Shown here one piece after another: positions 6,490-8,416 of a stretch of 8,416 nt of DNA. The stretch is from JAKOQB01 sp050258235 (GTDB lineage Bacteria; Pseudomonadota; Gammaproteobacteria; Burkholderiales; Burkholderiaceae_F), in contig JBLMYK010000151.1 in NCBI GenBank assembly GCA_050258235.1, forward strand, positions 1-8,416. Direction: 5' to 3'. Under the pieces are notes generated by a model, which was given only the letters and a program-made list of their open reading frames with translations, searched no databases and was not told the origin of the DNA. The position numbers and the translations under genes were made by a program. The stretch's first letter is position 1, and each line of letters opens with the position of its first letter.

Positions 6490-7560
6490 ATGAGACTTTC
6501 CATCATCGCCAGCCTGGTATCTGGCATGTTCGTTGCCGGCGGGACGGCGGCGCAGGCGGCGGCGCAACCGCCCGCGGCGGCACACTTCGCAGCGCCGGAG
6601 GAAGTGCAGCCGGTGCCGGGCGCGCGCCCGATCGAGATGAAATCGATCGACGCGCTGCGCGGCGATGGGCTGTTCTATTTCTCCGGCACCCGCGTGGTCA
6701 ACCTGCGGGCGGCCGACAAGCCGCAGGGCGATCGCTATCCGCTGACCGAATCGACGTCCGATCTCGGAATCAGCGCATTCAGCGCGAACATCGATGTGCA
6801 GAATTTCGTGCGCGACGGCGAGCGGCGACCCATCGGCGATCCGGACTTCGCGGTGCCGGCGCCCGACGGCAGCATGCAGCTGACCTACAACGCCGCGCAT
6901 CCGCTGCGGCTGGCGGTAACGATCAGGGGTTACGACGTATCCGGGCTGCAGATCGCCGACTTCCTGCGCACCTCGGAGAACTATGCGCGACCCGATGCTG
7001 CGAAAGCCGCTGGCGCGCGCTTTCCTGCCGGTTCGGTCGCGTACATCGCCGATGCGCGCTTTGCCGACGACGTGCTGATGCTGCCGCGGCGGGAATCGTT
7101 CACCGGGGCGGCCAACGTCAAGCAGATGGTGGCGAACTTCTCGAAGGACGTGCCATTTTGCCTCGCGTACGAGGACCGCGACGGTGCCACGCCATATGCG
7201 CTGCACTTTCGGGGCAGCGGCAGCAAGGGCAAGACGGAGTTGTTCCGCGCCAAGAGCGGAACCATGTTCTGTGCAAGGGCGACCGATCAACCGGTTGCGG
7301 AAGGGACGTGGGAGGATCGCGTCGTCGGCGGGACCCACGCGATCGTGCTGTCGTTCCCTGCCAACGTGGACCCGCTGGACACGGGCGTGACGCCCGCGGA
7401 GCGCAACGCGGCGAAAATCGCGTTCATCGAGCCCACCAAGGGCACGCCCGGCGTGCGGCCCGGGAAGCTATATCGCGCTGGCGTCCGGATCGTTGACTTC
7501 CAGTACCGCTTCAATAGCACGGCGGCAATGGCGATCCGGTCCGCACTCGGCGTTCCGTAA
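6490..7560 (+). CDS. Exported protein of unknown function
   Basis: A 356-aa protein I do not recognise. Residues 1-24 form a clear Sec signal peptide: a short basic start, a hydrophobic core IIASLVSGMFVAGG, then a signal-peptidase I type AQA-A site. There is no lipobox cysteine and no later membrane segment, so it is probably periplasmic or secreted. The mature part has only two cysteines, C224 (PFCLAYEDRD) and C261 (MFCARATDQP), which could form one disulfide. Residues about 60-170 and 180-290 look beta-rich with Gly/Asp turns. The start is supported by GGAG (6479-6482) at 7-base spacing. It is the only plus-strand gene here, reading away from ubiG and towards ompA, with a shared terminator after it. 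Base composition and codon use look like those of the neighbours, so recent transfer is not evident. Confidence 0.85.
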   Translation: MRLSIIASLVSGMFVAGGTAAQAAAQPPAAAHFAAPEEVQPVPGARPIEMKSIDALRGDGLFYFSGTRVVNLRAADKPQGDRYPLTESTSDLGISAFSANIDVQNFVRDGERRPIGDPDFAVPAPDGSMQLTYNAAHPLRLAVTIRGYDVSGLQIADFLRTSENYARPDAAKAAGARFPAGSVAYIADARFADDVLMLPRRESFTGAANVKQMVANFSKDVPFCLAYEDRDGATPYALHFRGSGSKGKTELFRAKSGTMFCARATDQPVAEGTWEDRVVGGTHAIVLSFPANVDPLDTGVTPAERNAAKIAFIEPTKGTPGVRPGKLYRAGVRIVDFQYRFNSTAAMAIRSALGVP

Positions 7561-7587
7561 GCGACGCGAAGAAGAGACCGAAAAAAA

Positions 7588-7609
7588 GAGCCCCGCATGT
7601 GCGGGGCTC
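7588..7609. terminator. Bidirectional intrinsic terminator between the exported-protein gene and ompA
   Basis: A perfect 9-bp stem, GAGCCCCGC (7588-7596) and GCGGGGCTC (7601-7609), with the 4-base loop ATGT. Read on the minus strand it is followed by seven T (complement of 7581-7587), a strong terminator for ompA. Read on the plus strand it is followed by AGTTTT, a weaker one for the exported-protein gene. It lies in the 71-bp gap between the two convergent stop codons. Confidence 0.93.
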
Positions 7610-7631
7610 AGTTTTCCGTGCGATCGATACG

Positions 7632-8345
7632 TCAGCGGCGGATGGTGCGCGTGCCGACGACTTCGATTTCCACCCGACGGTTCTTGGCGCGACCGGCCGC
7701 GGTCTTGTTGTCGGCGACCGGCTGCCGCTCGCCCTTACCCTCGGTGTAGATGCGGTTGGCCTCGATACCCTTCTTGACCAGGTACGCCTTGACCGCTTCC
7801 GCACGCCGCATCGACAGCTTGTCGTTGTAGGCATCGGAACCGATCGAGTCGGTGTGACCCACCGCGACGATCACCTCCAGGTTCACGCCCGCCAGTTTCG
7901 ACACCAGGTCGTCCAGCTTCGCCGTCGCTTCCGGCTTCAGAACGGACTTGTCGAAGTCGAACAGCGCGTCAGCCGCAAACGTGACCTTCTCGCTCGTCGG
8001 CGCGGGCGGCGGCGGCGGCGGGGGTGGCGGGGGTGGTGCAGGCGGAGCCGCCGGCGGCGGCGGGGGTGGTGGCGGAGGCGGCTCGCACACGTCCTTCGGC
8101 AGTGCGGCCTTGTCGCAGGCGCAACCCGCGCCCTTGGGCCCGCCCTGCGAGGCAAGCTGCGTCGACCACCATGGCGTGCGCCAGCACAGGCCGAACGGAT
8201 CCATCACGACATTGCCACGGCCATCGATTGCATAAGCCGGCGCATTGGCTTGACCGTTGATGTCCTTGCTCTGCGCAAGGGCGGCGCCTGTCACGGTCAC
8301 CATCGCCGCAGCGACCAGGCAACCGAGCTTCGCGGATTTCTTCAT
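7632..8345 (-). CDS. ompA: OmpA-family outer-membrane protein, barrel-less, with polyproline linker and peptidoglycan-binding domain
   Basis: A 237-aa envelope protein that should tie the outer membrane to peptidoglycan. Residues 1-24 are a Sec signal peptide ending ALA. A short N-terminal region (25-88) has four cysteines (C54, C75, C77, C87) and the LCWR motif seen in Burkholderiales OmpA-like proteins. Residues 89-116 are nearly all proline (runs of 10 and 11). An OmpA C-terminal domain follows (about 120-232): LFDFDKSVLKPEA, VGHTDSIGSDAYNDKLSMRR, and AAGRAKNRRVEIEV. The meso-diaminopimelate contacts of the family correspond to D166 and R181. No eight-stranded barrel is present, so this is not an E. 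coli-like porin OmpA. The ATG at 8345 is chosen for its signal peptide and the GAGGAG at 4-base spacing; reading on to 8411 would bury the signal sequence. A terminator follows, so it is transcribed separately from ubiG. Confidence 0.95.
   Translation of the reverse strand: MKKSAKLGCLVAAAMVTVTGAALAQSKDINGQANAPAYAIDGRGNVVMDPFGLCWRTPWWSTQLASQGGPKGAGCACDKAALPKDVCEPPPPPPPPPPAAPPAPPPPPPPPPPPAPTSEKVTFAADALFDFDKSVLKPEATAKLDDLVSKLAGVNLEVIVAVGHTDSIGSDAYNDKLSMRRAEAVKAYLVKKGIEANRIYTEGKGERQPVADNKTAAGRAKNRRVEIEVVGTRTIRR
7998..8081 (-). repeat. Low-complexity polyproline-coding tract in ompA (G-rich on the plus strand)
   Basis: 28 codons (residues 89-116), of which 24 encode proline, in runs of 10 and 11 broken by alanine. 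The plus (template) strand is a string of GGC/GGG/GGT triplets with three runs of five G. The tract is a flexible, extended spacer between the N-terminal region and the peptidoglycan-binding domain, and it is open to length change by slippage. Confidence 0.9.
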
Positions 8346-8349
8346 GATT

Positions 8350-8355
8350 CTCCTC
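8350..8355 (-). promoter_or_regulatory. Strong ribosome binding site GAGGAG of ompA
   Basis: GAGGAG, 4 bases before the ATG at 8345. It is the best Shine-Dalgarno in the window, fits a highly expressed envelope protein, and fixes the start. Confidence 0.8.
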
Positions 8356-8365
8356 ACTCGAGTAC

Positions 8366-8377
8366 GCAGAATTCTGC
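8366..8377. repeat. 12-bp perfect palindrome in the ompA leader
   Basis: GCAGAATTCTGC is a perfect palindrome 20 bases before the ompA start codon. The remaining 39 bp to the window edge include a -35-like TTGACG (8404-8399, minus strand) but no well-spaced -10, so the promoter itself is not resolved. The palindrome could be an operator, or chance. Confidence 0.4.
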
Positions 8378-8416
8378 ACCGGATCGTGCGCGGGAAGCCG
8401 TCAAAACGCAACTTCC

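Noticed and set aside
6394..7338. A 314-codon minus-strand open frame opposite the exported-protein gene
   Set aside because: The plus-strand reading has a signal peptide, a Shine-Dalgarno and a terminator; the minus-strand product is Arg/His-rich and has none of these.
5481..7496. A 671-codon plus-strand open frame running across the HAD gene, ubiG and the exported-protein gene
   Set aside because: It overlaps three well-supported genes, its product is Arg/His/Ala-rich without domains, and such frames are expected opposite or beside high-GC genes.
7948..8235. A glycine-rich plus-strand protein (runs of Gly)
   Set aside because: It is the complement of the ompA polyproline tract, without a plausible start context.
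8371..8404. A sigma-70 promoter for ompA based on TTGACG (8404-8399) and CAGAAT (8376-8371)
   Set aside because: The spacing is 22 bases and no better -10 lies at 16-18 bases; the real promoter may be partly outside the window.
8346..8411. Start of ompA 22 codons upstream
   Set aside because: It would place an Arg-rich stretch before the signal peptide, and the strong GAGGAG site lies directly before the ATG at 8345.

Overview
The window is a compact, gene-dense, high-GC chromosomal segment. It is most likely from a betaproteobacterium, probably Burkholderiales or a close relative. The reasons are a short OmpA-family protein without a beta-barrel and with a 'LCWR' N-terminal motif, the ompA / ubiG / HAD-phosphatase neighbourhood that I recall from Burkholderia- and Bordetella-like genomes, and the strong GC bias, which produces long open antisense frames. 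I see no mobile element, CRISPR array, tRNA or rRNA. No stretch over 300 bases lacks a gene.

Layout from right to left, in transcription order on the minus strand. An OmpA-family peptidoglycan-binding outer-membrane protein (8345-7632) ends at a bidirectional hairpin terminator (7588-7609). The terminator is shared with the only plus-strand gene, an unrecognised exported protein of 356 aa (6490-7560). That gene diverges from ubiG across a 187-bp intergenic region. A tight minus-strand operon follows: ubiG (6302-5604), overlapped by 4 bp by a HAD phosphatase of the Gph/MupP type (5607-4942), then after 19 bp a very large AsmA-like DUF748 protein (4922-1332). A 145-bp gap with a long inverted repeat comes next, then a CpdA-like calcineurin-fold phosphodiesterase (1186-395), and 77 bp later the start of a zinc-ribbon class III adenylate/guanylate cyclase that runs off the left edge (317-1).

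The genes fall into two themes. The first is cell envelope and respiration: OmpA anchors outer membrane to peptidoglycan, UbiG makes ubiquinone, the HAD enzyme is either a phosphoglycolate phosphatase or a muramic-acid-6-phosphate phosphatase of cell-wall recycling, and the DUF748 protein is probably an inner-membrane-anchored periplasm-spanning protein with a rearranged OmpA-like tail. The second is a cyclic-nucleotide pair, a putative phosphodiesterase beside a nucleotide cyclase.

Nothing here is a clearly new defence or mobile system. The points most worth following are the identity of the HAD enzyme, the split OmpA-like tail of the DUF748 protein, the adjacent cyclase/phosphodiesterase pair, the unknown exported protein set between ompA and ubiG, and the inverted repeat before the phosphodiesterase gene.
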